Positions 21,457-29,890 are shown, numbered from the stretch's first letter. The stretch is DNA of 42,966 nt from Patescibacteria group bacterium (GCA_004296925.1 SCVI01000050.1:1-42966); one strand, 5' to 3'. The notes: generated by a model from the sequence alone, not told the origin. Made by a program: numbers and translations.

Positions 21457-22923
21457 ATGAGTAAGTTTATTATTCCAGAAGACGTATTGAAGGTATCTGA
21501 AGGCTTGGAAAGCGCTGGCTTTGAAGCATACCTCGTGGGTGGATGCGTACGTGACCTCATCATCGGAAGAACGCCAAAAGACTGGGACATTACCACAAAC
21601 GCAACACCAGAAAAGATACAAGAAATTTTCCCCGAAACCTTCTATGAAAACATATACGGAACCGTTGGCGTGGTGGGGGAGTCAGAAGACCCAACTCTCA
21701 AAATTATTGAAGTTACGCCGTACAGAAAGGAGGGAACGTATTCAGATGCCAGACGCCCAGACACTGTTGAGTTTGGCGTATCGCTCGAGGAAGATTTGAA
21801 ACGCCGTGACTTTACCGTAAATGCAATGGCGTATAGACCAAAAACAGGGGAGCTGGTAGACCAGCACGGAGGACACGAGGATGCTAAAAAACGACTCATT
21901 AGAGCGGTAGGGGAGCCAAAAGTGCGATTCGAAGAGGATGCGCTTCGCATGATGCGGGGAGTCAGACTATCAGCCGAACTTGGTTTCGCGATAGAACAAA
22001 AAACAGCTGAAGCAATTCACGAAACCTCTGAACAGTTGAGCAAAATTTCAAAAGAAAGAATACGAGACGAACTCATCAGAATTATAGAAACAAAGGAGCC
22101 GATGCAAGCTCTGTTTGTGTCGCAAAAATTAGGACTTTTGAAACACATTTCGCCGAGCCTAGAACACGGTATTGGGATTGATCAAAACCAAGCACATTCC
22201 TTTGATGTGTTTGAACACTTACTCCGCGCACTCCAACATTCAGCAGACAAGGAGTGGCCTTTTATAATCCGACTTTCTGCTCTGTTTCATGACGTAGGAA
22301 AGCCTGCAACGAGAAGATGGTCTGAGGAAAAGAAGGACTGGACGTTCCATGGACATGAAGTGGTAGGGGCAAGAATGACCAGAAAAGCCCTCACTGAGCT
22401 TCGTTTTCCGAGCGAAACAATAGAGAAAGCCACCAACTTGGTTCGCTGGCACATGTTCTTTTCAGACCCAGACAAAATAACTCTTTCAGCAGTGCGTCGT
22501 ATGATTGCGAATGTAGGACAAGAAAACATTTGGGATCTATTAAACTTACGCATATGCGATCGCATTGGAACTGGACGCCCTAAGGAGCAGCCGTTTCGTT
22601 TTAGAAAATATAAATCAATGGTTGAAGAGGCACTTCGCGACCCTGTTTCAGTTGCCATGCTCGCAATTAATGGCGCCGACATCATGAGCCACTTGGATGA
22701 AAAACCCGGACCTCGTATTGGTTGGATGCTTCACGCGCTTCTTGAGGAAGTACTTGAGGATCCAGAAAAAAATACCAAAGAATACCTACTAGAAAAAACA
22801 CGAGTCCTTACTAATCTTGAAGACAAAGTACTTCGTGCCATGGGCGAAGAGGGGAAAGAAGCGAAGGCAGAGGCGGAGGGTGAGGAACTCGCCACCATAC
22901 GCGCCAAGTACCACGTCGACTAA
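21457..22923 (+). CDS. cca: CCA-adding tRNA nucleotidyltransferase with HD domain
   Basis: A 488-residue class II nucleotidyltransferase. The head domain contains LVGGCVRDLIIGRTPKDWDI with the metal-binding Asp pair (DWD), then RRDFTVNAMAY and the RNA-binding RMMRGVRLSAELGF. An HD domain follows (SALFHDVGKPATR, about 280). It adds or repairs the 3' CCA of tRNAs. This is needed here because none of the four tRNA genes encodes CCA. Its placement right after tRNA-Arg and its module is notable. The C-terminus is a charged helical tail. Confidence 0.93.
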   Translation: MSKFIIPEDVLKVSEGLESAGFEAYLVGGCVRDLIIGRTPKDWDITTNATPEKIQEIFPETFYENIYGTVGVVGESEDPTLKIIEVTPYRKEGTYSDARRPDTVEFGVSLEEDLKRRDFTVNAMAYRPKTGELVDQHGGHEDAKKRLIRAVGEPKVRFEEDALRMMRGVRLSAELGFAIEQKTAEAIHETSEQLSKISKERIRDELIRIIETKEPMQALFVSQKLGLLKHISPSLEHGIGIDQNQAHSFDVFEHLLRALQHSADKEWPFIIRLSALFHDVGKPATRRWSEEKKDWTFHGHEVVGARMTRKALTELRFPSETIEKATNLVRWHMFFSDPDKITLSAVRRMIANVGQENIWDLLNLRICDRIGTGRPKEQPFRFRKYKSMVEEALRDPVSVAMLAINGADIMSHLDEKPGPRIGWMLHALLEEVLEDPEKNTKEYLLEKTRVLTNLEDKVLRAMGEEGKEAKAEAEGEELATIRAKYHVD

Positions 22924-23199
22924 GTATTTAAAGTAGGAACCCTCACTACTCCCTATAACCTAAGAATTGTTCTTGTCCTATAGAAAAAGCCCGCTGTACG
23001 GAAACCCCGTATAGCGAGCCTTTAAAGGACAGAATATTTTATAGCGCCTCTTTATCTATATGTTAGCGTAAGCGCGTATAATCAAGTGCTTATTCTGTCT
23101 TCGAAAGAACTGTCCTATATAAGTATTACCTGTCCTTTAAAAATTTGAAAGCATCCACCTGTGCATATTGTTCACCTGAAACCTGAAATCAATATAAAA
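22924..23199. other. Gene-free interval with inverted repeats and a possible promoter
   Basis: No gene is visible. TTTAAAGGACAG (23021-23032) and CTGTCCTTTAAA (23130-23141) are exact inverse copies, and GACAGAATA (23028-23036) is inverse to TATTCTGTC (23091-23099), so two foldings compete. TATAAT at 23077-23082 could start a short plus-strand RNA near 23089. Apart from these and the cca terminator nothing else is recognised. It may encode a small RNA. Confidence 0.35.
22989..23023 (+). terminator. Intrinsic terminator after cca
   Basis: CGCTGTACGG and CCGTATAGCG form a 10-bp stem (one G-U pair) with an outer GC pair, followed by CCTTT. The T tract is short. Confidence 0.65.
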
Positions 23200-23236
23200 G
23201 ACCCCATGTTGGACCTCGTAGGTCCAACATGGGGTC
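23200..23236 (-). terminator. Strong terminator after xth
   Basis: GACCCCATGTTGGACC (23200-23215) pairs perfectly with GGTCCAACATGGGGTC (23221-23236). On the minus strand it is followed by TTTTAT, so it ends xth transcripts 5 bp past the stop codon. Confidence 0.9.
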
Positions 23237-23241
23237 GATGG

Positions 23242-24039
23242 TCAGTTGGTAGTGATTTCAAGAACGATTGGGCAGTGGTCGGACCCTAGTTGATTGGGGA
23301 GAATTGTCGCTTCTTTCACTTTTTCTTTTAGCACATTAGACACAAAAAAATAGTCGATGCGCCAACCAACATTCCGCTCTCTAGACTTTGCAAAGTTACT
23401 CCACCACGAGTAGTGCCCGTTTCCCTTTGTGAACATGCGGAACGTATCAACAAATCCTGCTCCAACAATTTTATCAACTCCTTCACGCTCTTCCTTTGTA
23501 AAGCCATGTTCTCCTTCATTTGCTTTCGGATTAGCTAGGTCATCTTCCGTGTGAGCCACATTCAAATCTCCGCAGAAAATAACGGGTTTCTTTCTCTCTA
23601 ATTGCTGTAGGTATTCAAGAAACGCCTTGTCCCACGCAGTATGTCGCAACGATAAACGCCCTAGATCGCCCTTAGAATTAGGGGTATAAACGGTGACAAC
23701 AATAAAAGTATCAAATTCGAGCGCTAGAACCCTGCCTTCCGCATTTGTGTCGCCATAAGAATCCTTGAGAGTATACTTTGAAGCAATACTCTCCGGAATA
23801 TCAAGCGTGATACTGATTGGTTTAATTTTAGTGAAAACTGCCGTTCCTGCGTATCCTTTTTTTGCAGCAGAGTTCCAATATTCTTCATACTCCGGCAAAT
23901 CTACTTCCGACTGATGTTGTTCAGCTTTTGTTTCCTGCATGCAAAAAATGTCGGGCTTTTGCTCCTCTAGGAAGGGGACGAGGAGTCCTTTGCGGTGCAC
24001 TGCCCGAATACCATTAACGTTCCACGATATAAGTTTCAT
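23242..24039 (-). CDS. xth: Exodeoxyribonuclease III / AP endonuclease
   Basis: A 265-residue enzyme of the exonuclease III family for base-excision repair. It begins MKLISWNVNGIRAVHRKGLL. Metal and catalytic residues are visible in FCMQETKAEQ (Glu), TVYTPNS, FCGDLNVAHTEDDLANPKAN (Asp and Asn) and the C-terminal LGSDHCPIVL (Asp-His). Length is typical. It is a single gene with a strong terminator. Its start lies 34 bp after the xer stop codon, so it may be cotranscribed with the recombinase upstream. Confidence 0.96.
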   Translation of the reverse strand: MKLISWNVNGIRAVHRKGLLVPFLEEQKPDIFCMQETKAEQHQSEVDLPEYEEYWNSAAKKGYAGTAVFTKIKPISITLDIPESIASKYTLKDSYGDTNAEGRVLALEFDTFIVVTVYTPNSKGDLGRLSLRHTAWDKAFLEYLQQLERKKPVIFCGDLNVAHTEDDLANPKANEGEHGFTKEEREGVDKIVGAGFVDTFRMFTKGNGHYSWWSNFAKSRERNVGWRIDYFFVSNVLKEKVKEATILPNQLGSDHCPIVLEITTN

Positions 24040-24072
24040 AGTGACTATTTCTAGTATTCTATCGCGATATAC

Positions 24073-24969
24073 CTACTTCGCTCTTCGCTTCCCATGAAAC
24101 GCGCGGTGTATGTCTAACAAATGCTTATCCGTTACGTGCGTATAAATTTGTGTAGTGGCAATATTTGCGTGCCCTAAAAGCGCTTGCACAGAGCGGAGAT
24201 CGGCGCCGTTTTCCAAAAGATCGGTTGCAAATGAATGTCGTATAACGTGTGGCGTTACTTTTTTTGTTATTCCTGCCTCAATCGCACGTTTTTTTATCAT
24301 TCGTTGAATATCGCGAGGGGTGATGCGATGTAATTTTTTAGGTCTTCCTTCTATAAATAGGGCTTCTTCTAAGTCTTTTCTGGCTTTTAAATATGCAGAG
24401 ACAGCAATTTTTGCGGTGGGAGAAAGAAACACCACACGAACCTTGTCGCCTTTTCCTCGCACCGAAAGCTCATCACGAGAAAGGTCAATATCGGAATCAA
24501 GTGCGCAGAGTTCTGAGACGCGAAGTCCCGTAGAAAACAAAAGTTCGAGTATTGCTTTATCTCTGAGGTCTTTCGAATCCGTCCCTTTTGGAGCTTTCAT
24601 TAAACGATCAAGCTCAGCCGAAGTAATGAGGTCGAGAGATCGCTCTGGAACTTTAGCAAGCTCGATCCGCTCTGGAGGAAGTGATAGCGTGCCACGTCGA
24701 GTGAGATATTTCAAAAAAGCACGGAGTGCAATTAAATAGTAATTTTGCGTCTTTCGTTTCATCGTTCCTAGGTTGGTACCAGGTTGACGATTAAGCCAAA
24801 GACGAAATTCGCGTATTTTTTCTTCTGTGATGTCTTTTTCTGACTCAGCTTTTGCAAACTCAATAAATCGAGTGAGGTAGTGATCGTAGTTTTCTACCGT
24901 TTTCACACTTCTACCTTTCGTAATCTCAATATATTCAAGAAATTCTTGCTTTAGGGCACGGAGGTTCAT
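24073..24969 (-). CDS. xerC: Tyrosine recombinase of the XerC/XerD type
   Basis: A 298-residue recombinase. The N-terminal SAM-like DNA-binding domain covers about 1-95. The catalytic domain has Arg in STGLRVSELCAL, Lys in RGKGDKVRVVFL, the HxxR box HVIRHSFATDL, His in LLGHANIATT and the nucleophile Tyr in QIYTHV. This is the normal set for chromosome dimer resolution, so it is probably a housekeeping Xer and not a phage integrase. XerC, XerD and XerH types cannot be separated by eye. The ATG at 24969 is chosen over 24999 because TATACT ends 7 nt before it. Confidence 0.92.
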   Translation of the reverse strand: MNLRALKQEFLEYIEITKGRSVKTVENYDHYLTRFIEFAKAESEKDITEEKIREFRLWLNRQPGTNLGTMKRKTQNYYLIALRAFLKYLTRRGTLSLPPERIELAKVPERSLDLITSAELDRLMKAPKGTDSKDLRDKAILELLFSTGLRVSELCALDSDIDLSRDELSVRGKGDKVRVVFLSPTAKIAVSAYLKARKDLEEALFIEGRPKKLHRITPRDIQRMIKKRAIEAGITKKVTPHVIRHSFATDLLENGADLRSVQALLGHANIATTQIYTHVTDKHLLDIHRAFHGKRRAK

Positions 24970-24976
24970 GATTTTT

Positions 24977-24982
24977 AGTATA
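24977..24982 (-). promoter_or_regulatory. -10 element of xer (leaderless type)
   Basis: TATACT on the complement ends 7 nt before the ATG at 24969. Confidence 0.65.
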
Positions 24983-25017
24983 GCGTAAAGTGCGCACAAT
25001 ATCGTTGCGAAAATGAC

Positions 25018-25033
25018 TATAGTGTGGTATGGT
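25018..25033 (+). promoter_or_regulatory. Overlapping -10 elements of rpsO
   Basis: TATAGT (25018-25023) would give an 11-nt leader to the ATG at 25041. TATGGT (25028-25033), preceded by TGG, ends 7 nt before the same ATG. Confidence 0.5.
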
Positions 25034-25040
25034 GGCTCAC

Positions 25041-25307
25041 ATGCTCACTAAAACTCAGAAAACTCGAACGATGAAGGCGGTACAGAAGCACCAGACTGAT
25101 ACTGGGTCTGCAGCGGTACAAGTAGCACTCCTCACTAAACAAATCACCGAGCTTACGGTACATCTTAAAAAACACGCTAAAGATAAGCACTCACGCCGAG
25201 GCCTCCTTCAAATGGTCGCCGATCGCAGAAGCCATCTTAAGTACCTCGAAAAAACTGACAAGAAAGAGTACGGTAAAGTCATCAAAAGTTTGGGCTTGAA
25301 GAAATAA
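25041..25307 (+). CDS. rpsO: Ribosomal protein S15
   Basis: An 88-residue 30S protein that binds 16S rRNA. Its start, [20 protein letters not shown], precedes the signature [20 protein letters not shown] and [19 protein letters not shown]. An upstream in-frame ATG at 25029 would add four residues but overlaps the -10. In many bacteria rpsO and pnp are neighbours. Here two short genes separate them. Confidence 0.97.
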   Translation: MLTKTQKTRTMKAVQKHQTDTGSAAVQVALLTKQITELTVHLKKHAKDKHSRRGLLQMVADRRSHLKYLEKTDKKEYGKVIKSLGLKK

Positions 25308-25311
25308 GCAA

Positions 25312-25340
25312 ACACCCTTTTTGGTGTGATCTTTTGAAAA
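25312..25340 (+). terminator. Weak terminator after rpsO
   Basis: ACACC (25312-25316) pairs with GGTGT (25323-25327), with a T-rich loop and TTTT a few bases downstream. Confidence 0.45.
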
Positions 25341-25387
25341 TTAATAATAGTAGTGTTTTCCACTAACTGTTTTCGGTGCTTTGCGCC

Positions 25388-25393
25388 TATACT
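25388..25393 (+). promoter_or_regulatory. -10 element of the 25400 gene (leaderless type)
   Basis: TATACT ends 6 nt before the ATG at 25400. Confidence 0.6.
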
Positions 25394-25399
25394 AAAGTT

Positions 25400-25531
25400 A
25401 TGGAAACACAACCAAGATTTCGATCTGTAAGAGAGGAGTTAAAGTCTGATGCGCTCGATGCACTTATGCGTCTGATCGTAAATAGAGACCCTAATTCTCG
25501 AGACGGCAAGCGTCGAAAACGAAGCCAATAA
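25400..25531 (+). CDS. Small basic protein (43 aa)
   Basis: A 43-residue protein starting METQPRFRSVREELKSDALD and ending in a strongly basic tail (RDGKRRKRSQ). The promoter spacing (TATACT, 6 nt, ATG) supports expression. The basic tail could contact nucleic acid. No family is recognised, and it is too short for standard gene-length cutoffs. Confidence 0.6.
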   Translation: METQPRFRSVREELKSDALDALMRLIVNRDPNSRDGKRRKRSQ

Positions 25532-25615
25532 GTATCCTCGCTTTTTTCTAGAAATTTTTATTCTTTTTGCTTGTATAAGGGGAAAACAACGTTAAGCTGT
25601 ACTTACGTTCTTTTT

Positions 25616-25643
25616 TTGAAAAGTTCTTTATTATTTTTATAAC
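25616..25643 (+). promoter_or_regulatory. Promoter of the NYN gene (leaderless type)
   Basis: TTGAAA at 25616-25621, a 16-bp spacer, and TATAAC at 25638-25643, ending 8 nt before the ATG at 25652. Confidence 0.6.
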
Positions 25644-25651
25644 AATATTTT

Positions 25652-26281
25652 ATGGCAGCAATTAAACACAAAGCCCAGCGCGTCGCGCTTTTCATAGACA
25701 CACAAAATTTATATCATAGTGCAAAAAACCTTTATCATGCGCGCGTTAACTTCGCGAACGTTCTCAAAGATGCCGTTGCAGGACGTATTCTTATCCGCGC
25801 AGTCGCATATGTCGTAACCACAGAATCAGGCGAGGAGAAAGCGTTTTTTGACGCGCTCACAAAAATAGGAATCGAAACAAAAACGAAAGAGCTCCAAATC
25901 TTTTACGGTGGTGCTAAAAAGGCTGATTGGGATGTGGGTATGGCTGTAGACGCAGTCAAAATGGCACCAAAATTAGATGCGGTAATACTCGCAACAGGGG
26001 ATGGAGACTTTGTACCGTTAGTTGAGTATCTCAAAAACAGTCATGGTACTCAAGTTGAGGTTATGGCATTTGGTAAATCTTCGTCCTCACGACTCCGTGA
26101 AGCGGCCGATGATTTCATAGACATGTCTCTCGAACCAAAAAAATTCCTTATGACGGGTGCGAAATACAATCTTCTCGATATAGCAGCTGGGGCTATTGGT
26201 GCGGGCTCACATGCAGACAAAGATTTCCCTGATGATGAATCAGAGCCGCAAGTAGTGGGCTCAGATACTGACGAGAGATAA
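25652..26281 (+). CDS. NYN-domain (LabA/DUF88) RNase-like protein
   Basis: A 209-residue protein of the PIN-like NYN family. The acidic metal-binding residues are visible in RVALFIDTQNLYHSAK (Asp), KKADWDVGMAVDAVK (Asp pair) and ILATGDGDFVPLVEYL (Asp pair). The family acts as an RNase or in RNA handling. The C-terminal 35 residues are acidic and probably disordered. It sits between rpsO and pnp, next to another RNA-processing enzyme. Confidence 0.88.
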   Translation: MAAIKHKAQRVALFIDTQNLYHSAKNLYHARVNFANVLKDAVAGRILIRAVAYVVTTESGEEKAFFDALTKIGIETKTKELQIFYGGAKKADWDVGMAVDAVKMAPKLDAVILATGDGDFVPLVEYLKNSHGTQVEVMAFGKSSSSRLREAADDFIDMSLEPKKFLMTGAKYNLLDIAAGAIGAGSHADKDFPDDESEPQVVGSDTDER

Positions 26282-26324
26282 TTAACGTGCTCTCGTAGAC
26301 TGTGACGAGTGAGGGTGATTTTGT

Positions 26325-26426
26325 TATAGTTCAGGTATTACTTTAACTTAGCGAAACGCTTAGATAGGTAGGCTTCAAGAAATACTTGAGACCTAAAATC
26401 TAAGCGGTTCGCATACTAGTGTATGC
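26325..26426 (+). promoter_or_regulatory. Structured leader of pnp with possible autoregulation
   Basis: TATAGT at 26325-26330 can start an RNA near 26337. CGCTTAGAT (26357-26365) pairs perfectly with ATCTAAGCG (26398-26406), enclosing a second stem (26370-26379 with 26385-26394, one mismatch). The palindrome GCATACTAGTGTATGC (26411-26426) then contains the ATG at 26423. pnp mRNA in E. coli is controlled through a leader stem cut by RNase III and PNPase. The same type of control is possible here. Confidence 0.6.
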
Positions 26427-28633
26427 AAAAAAAAGAATTCTCGACCGAGATTGGTGGTAAAACTCTCACCGCGACATTCACCGACCTTGCGGAACAAGCG
26501 CACGGGAGTGTACTTGTTCGTTACGGCAACACCATTGTTATGGCGACTGCTGTTATGGGGAAAAAGGAACGAACCGATATCGATTATTTTCCACTGACCG
26601 TAGAGTACGAGGAAAAATTTTATGCGTCAGGCCAAATCCTCGGCTCTCGTTTTATGCGAAGAGAAGGACGACCTTCAGAAGAAGCGGTGCTTTCAGGACG
26701 CGTCATCGATAGGACTATCCGACCACTATTTGATCATAATCTCCGACAAGATGTACAAGTTGTCACATCGGTACTTTCGATAGACGAAGACGATCCAGAT
26801 GTAGTGGCTGTAAACGCAGCATCTATTGCGACAGCGGTATCTTCTATTCCCTGGGGAGGCCCAGTATCTGCAGTACGAATCGGAATGAAAAGAGGTTCGG
26901 ACGAACTTGAAGTCAATCCTACGTACGCTTCAAGAGACAGCGAAAACACAATTCTTGATGTGTTGGTGTGCGGTAAAGACGGAGTTATCACCATGATTGA
27001 GGTCGGCGCTAAGGAGGTTTCTGAAGATGTATTAATTCAGGCGTTCGAAAAAGGTGTTGCTGAAATTGAAAAAATACAAGAGTTTCAGAAAAAAATAATT
27101 GCTGAAATTGGCAAAATAAAAAAAGAGGTTCCTGAGCGAGTCACTAACCCAGAAATTGTGAAGCTCTTTGATGAACTTGGTAATGCGTTCTCAGAAGGAG
27201 TATTTAGTAACACCCCAGGAAAAGAAGAGATGGGAAGAGTGAAAGATGCATTTATTAAGCGCGTAGCAGAACTGTTTCCAACAGAAACAAAAGCCGCTGA
27301 CGTGTACTTTGATGCGCAAGTAGAAAAACTAATGCGTGAAAGGGCTATTGAAAAAGGGGAGCGAGTGGACGGTAGAAAAATGGATGAACTTCGACCGCTC
27401 TATGCAGAAGCGGGTGGTTTTTCTCCAATACTTCATGGTTCTGGAGTGTTCTATCGCGGAGGAACTCATGTATTTTCTGCTCTCACACTTGGCGGACCAG
27501 ATGACTCTCTCATTGTTGATTCTATAGAGGGCCGAGAGCAGAAAAAAAGATTTATGCACCACTACAACTTCCCACCATTTTCAGTCGGTGAAACAGGACG
27601 CTTTGGTGGCATGAATAGACGCATGATTGGCCACGGAGCATTGGCAGAAAAAGCTCTCTCAGCTGTCATCCCACCAAAAGAAACATTCCCTTACACTATT
27701 CGTCTTGTATCTGAAGCCTTTTCATCAAATGGTTCGACATCAATGGGATCGGTCTGTGCGTCTGTTCTCGCACTGATGGATGGGGGAGTTCCCATAAAAG
27801 CTCCTGTTGCAGGAATTGCGATGGGAATCTTTTACGATAGTCCATCGCGTTACGCTGTGATGACTGATATACAAGGACCAGAAGATCATCACGGAGACAT
27901 GGACTTTAAAGTTGCCGGTACCGCAGAAGGTGTAACCGCAATTCAGCTCGACGTGAAAGTTGAAGGTGTTCCTGTAGCAGTGCTCACCGAAGGATTAGCA
28001 TCTGCAAAACGTGCACGTCTTCAAATTCTCGCCCGAATGAACGAGGCAATTTCTGCGCCACGACCAGATATTTCGCCGCGTGCTCCGAAAATAGTTTCAC
28101 TCACTGTCCCAGTAGATATGATTGGTATGGTAATAGGCCCTCAAGGAAAAAACATTAGAAAGATTGAAGAGGAAACGGGAGTTACCTCCGTGACCATCGA
28201 AGATGACGGGACTGTCTTTGTCACCGGCAAAGGGGACGCCCCAGAAAAAGCCGCGAACATAATTAAAGACATGACGAGAGTATTTCATTCGGGCGACGTA
28301 ATAGAAGGTGAGGTAACGCGACTAATGAACTTTGGTGCATTTGTGCGCATCGGAGGGAAGGCAGAAGGATTGGTGCATATTTCCGAAATTGCACCATTTA
28401 AAATTGCGACGGTAGAAGAGGCCCTTGCAGTTGGTGAAAAAGTAAAAGTTGTAGTGAAAGAAATTGATGACCAAGGACGAGTAAATCTCTCTATTAAAAT
28501 GATTGATCCTGAGTTCGCGGTACGCAAAAATTTAAAACCTGCGGAAAATGATTCTTCGGGAGGAGAGAGAAGGGGTTACAATGATAGACAGAATGGCGGA
28601 GGAAACAGAAATGGAGGAGGGCATCGTTGGTGA
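26423..28633 (+). CDS. pnp: Polyribonucleotide nucleotidyltransferase (PNPase)
   Basis: A 736-residue 3'-5' phosphorolytic exoribonuclease. The first RNase PH domain begins at the N-terminus (HGSVLVRYGNTIVMATAVMG). A helical domain follows (about 235-310), then the second RNase PH domain with the active-site region SNGSTSMGSVCASVLALMDG (about 430-450). Next are the KH domain (VIGPQGKNIRKIEEETGV, about 570) and the S1 domain (GDVIEGEVTRLMNFGAFVRI, about 625). The end is a Gly/Arg/Asn-rich tail. All expected domains are present. The last 53 bp overlap the next gene. Confidence 0.97.
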   Translation: MQKKEFSTEIGGKTLTATFTDLAEQAHGSVLVRYGNTIVMATAVMGKKERTDIDYFPLTVEYEEKFYASGQILGSRFMRREGRPSEEAVLSGRVIDRTIRPLFDHNLRQDVQVVTSVLSIDEDDPDVVAVNAASIATAVSSIPWGGPVSAVRIGMKRGSDELEVNPTYASRDSENTILDVLVCGKDGVITMIEVGAKEVSEDVLIQAFEKGVAEIEKIQEFQKKIIAEIGKIKKEVPERVTNPEIVKLFDELGNAFSEGVFSNTPGKEEMGRVKDAFIKRVAELFPTETKAADVYFDAQVEKLMRERAIEKGERVDGRKMDELRPLYAEAGGFSPILHGSGVFYRGGTHVFSALTLGGPDDSLIVDSIEGREQKKRFMHHYNFPPFSVGETGRFGGMNRRMIGHGALAEKALSAVIPPKETFPYTIRLVSEAFSSNGSTSMGSVCASVLALMDGGVPIKAPVAGIAMGIFYDSPSRYAVMTDIQGPEDHHGDMDFKVAGTAEGVTAIQLDVKVEGVPVAVLTEGLASAKRARLQILARMNEAISAPRPDISPRAPKIVSLTVPVDMIGMVIGPQGKNIRKIEEETGVTSVTIEDDGTVFVTGKGDAPEKAANIIKDMTRVFHSGDVIEGEVTRLMNFGAFVRIGGKAEGLVHISEIAPFKIATVEEALAVGEKVKVVVKEIDDQGRVNLSIKMIDPEFAVRKNLKPAENDSSGGERRGYNDRQNGGGNRNGGGHRW

Positions 28634-29837
28634 TAGCTTGCTTCAAAAAGAGATCGATGGAATAACGACTCCTTCGAAGGGCGCGACTGTTTCTATATCT
28701 GATGAACTACTAGCCGCAGCATCAAAGGAGATACCTGAGAAACCGGTTACTGTCAAAAAGGATTCTGTTATTAAACAGCCGGTATCTTTTGAAACGCTTG
28801 TTAAAACGCTCGAACATTCTAACGCACCAACACCAACACCAACACCAACACCAACACCAACACCAACACCAACACCAACACCAACACCAACACCAACACC
28901 AACACCAACACCAACACCAACACCAACACCAAAGAGTGTACTGCCGACACCATCGAATCACCCAGCGTCACTACAAGACGCTATTACTCCAAAACAAAAT
29001 GAGGTGAAGGAAACCGTCACACCAGAAGGGTTACCTCGAATTCGAACCTACGCTACTGACATGAGTGAGGAAATTAGAAAACGAGGAAGCACTATAAGTT
29101 CAATTGTTGGAGCTGAACAAAAACGCGCTCAAGAATCGGGAGTTTATGATGACCCTCGTCCAAAACGAAACCGTATCATGATGTTTCTATTAGGAACAGC
29201 ATTCCTTTTCTTACTTGGCGCAGGAGCGCTTGGTCTAGCGCTACTTAAAGGACCTGAAAAAGAAGTAGTACCTCAACGCGTAGCGCTTATTCCAACAAAT
29301 AAATTTGAATTAATTCCTCTCGATACAAGCGCCTCGTTAGCCCAGATACTTGGTTCTGTGCGGAACACAGCAACGCTTAGTTTAGGGGAGGTTGAAGAGA
29401 TCGGTGTAACGCAAAACGGGATTTCCCTTTCTCCAGAAGAAATTCTTACAGCTCTTGGAGCGCCAAATGAACTCGTTCGAAACATTACTCACGTGATGCT
29501 TGGTGTACACGCATTCGACCGAAACCAACCATTTATATTAATTACCGTTATTGCATACGATCGTGCGTTTCAGTCAATGTTGCAATGGGAGCCACGCATG
29601 AATGAAGGTTTAGGAGATTTCTTTAAACCCTCAGGATTGGTGCAAGGTAGTGTAGCGGAGGTTCCGCCAGCGCTCACCTTCACTGACCGAGTACTCCAAA
29701 ACATAGATGTTCGAGAGAGCCAACTTGAATGGCGTATTATGTATACTTTTTTGCGACGCGATTTAATATTGATCACCACAAATGACAGTACGCTTCGAGA
29801 AATTGTCACTAGATTGGGACTTCAAAAAACCCGTTAG
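28581..29837 (+). CDS. Membrane protein with a (Pro-Thr)17 linker
   Basis: A 418-residue protein of unknown function. The N-terminal cytoplasmic part (about 1-80) is followed by seventeen Pro-Thr pairs (about 83-116), another hydrophilic stretch, a membrane helix (MMFLLGTAFLFLLGAGALGL, about 195-214), and an outer domain of about 200 residues that looks well folded. The frame is open to 28548. The ATG at 28581 is preferred because a purine-rich GGAGAGAGAAGGGG precedes it, a rare Shine-Dalgarno-like sequence in this window. It overlaps pnp by 53 bp. Confidence 0.8.
   Translation: MIDRMAEETEMEEGIVGDSLLQKEIDGITTPSKGATVSISDELLAAASKEIPEKPVTVKKDSVIKQPVSFETLVKTLEHSNAPTPTPTPTPTPTPTPTPTPTPTPTPTPTPTPTPTPKSVLPTPSNHPASLQDAITPKQNEVKETVTPEGLPRIRTYATDMSEEIRKRGSTISSIVGAEQKRAQESGVYDDPRPKRNRIMMFLLGTAFLFLLGAGALGLALLKGPEKEVVPQRVALIPTNKFELIPLDTSASLAQILGSVRNTATLSLGEVEEIGVTQNGISLSPEEILTALGAPNELVRNITHVMLGVHAFDRNQPFILITVIAYDRAFQSMLQWEPRMNEGLGDFFKPSGLVQGSVAEVPPALTFTDRVLQNIDVRESQLEWRIMYTFLRRDLILITTNDSTLREIVTRLGLQKTR
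28827..28932 (+). repeat. Hexanucleotide microsatellite (CCAACA)17
   Basis: Seventeen exact tandem CCAACA units and a partial unit, encoding Pro-Thr repeats. Because the unit is 6 bp, slippage changes linker length but not the reading frame. Confidence 0.98.
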
Positions 29838-29878
29838 ATACATATTTCTTCGTAAGTGCGCACACTAATAGTTCATGT

Positions 29879-29884
29879 TAGGAT
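29879..29884 (+). promoter_or_regulatory. Extended -10 of the DksA/TraR gene (leaderless type)
   Basis: TGT then TAGGAT, ending 6 nt before the ATG at 29891. Confidence 0.55.
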
Positions 29885-29890
29885 ACTCGC

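Noticed and set aside
23168-23183. Further parS-like site (GTTCACCTGAAACC)
   Set aside because: It needs a gap to align with the consensus and lies 2.5 kb from the main cluster.
24073-24969. Phage or integrative element around the tyrosine recombinase
   Set aside because: No phage genes are present, the neighbours are core genes, and the protein looks like a housekeeping Xer. A role in forming the tRNA modules cannot be excluded but nothing shows it.
28801-28940. CRISPR-like array
   Set aside because: The repeat is a 6-bp microsatellite with no spacers. No cas genes or spaced repeats occur elsewhere in the window.
28722-28961. Minus-strand frame of repeated Cys-Trp
   Set aside because: It is the complement of the CCAACA microsatellite and not a protein gene.
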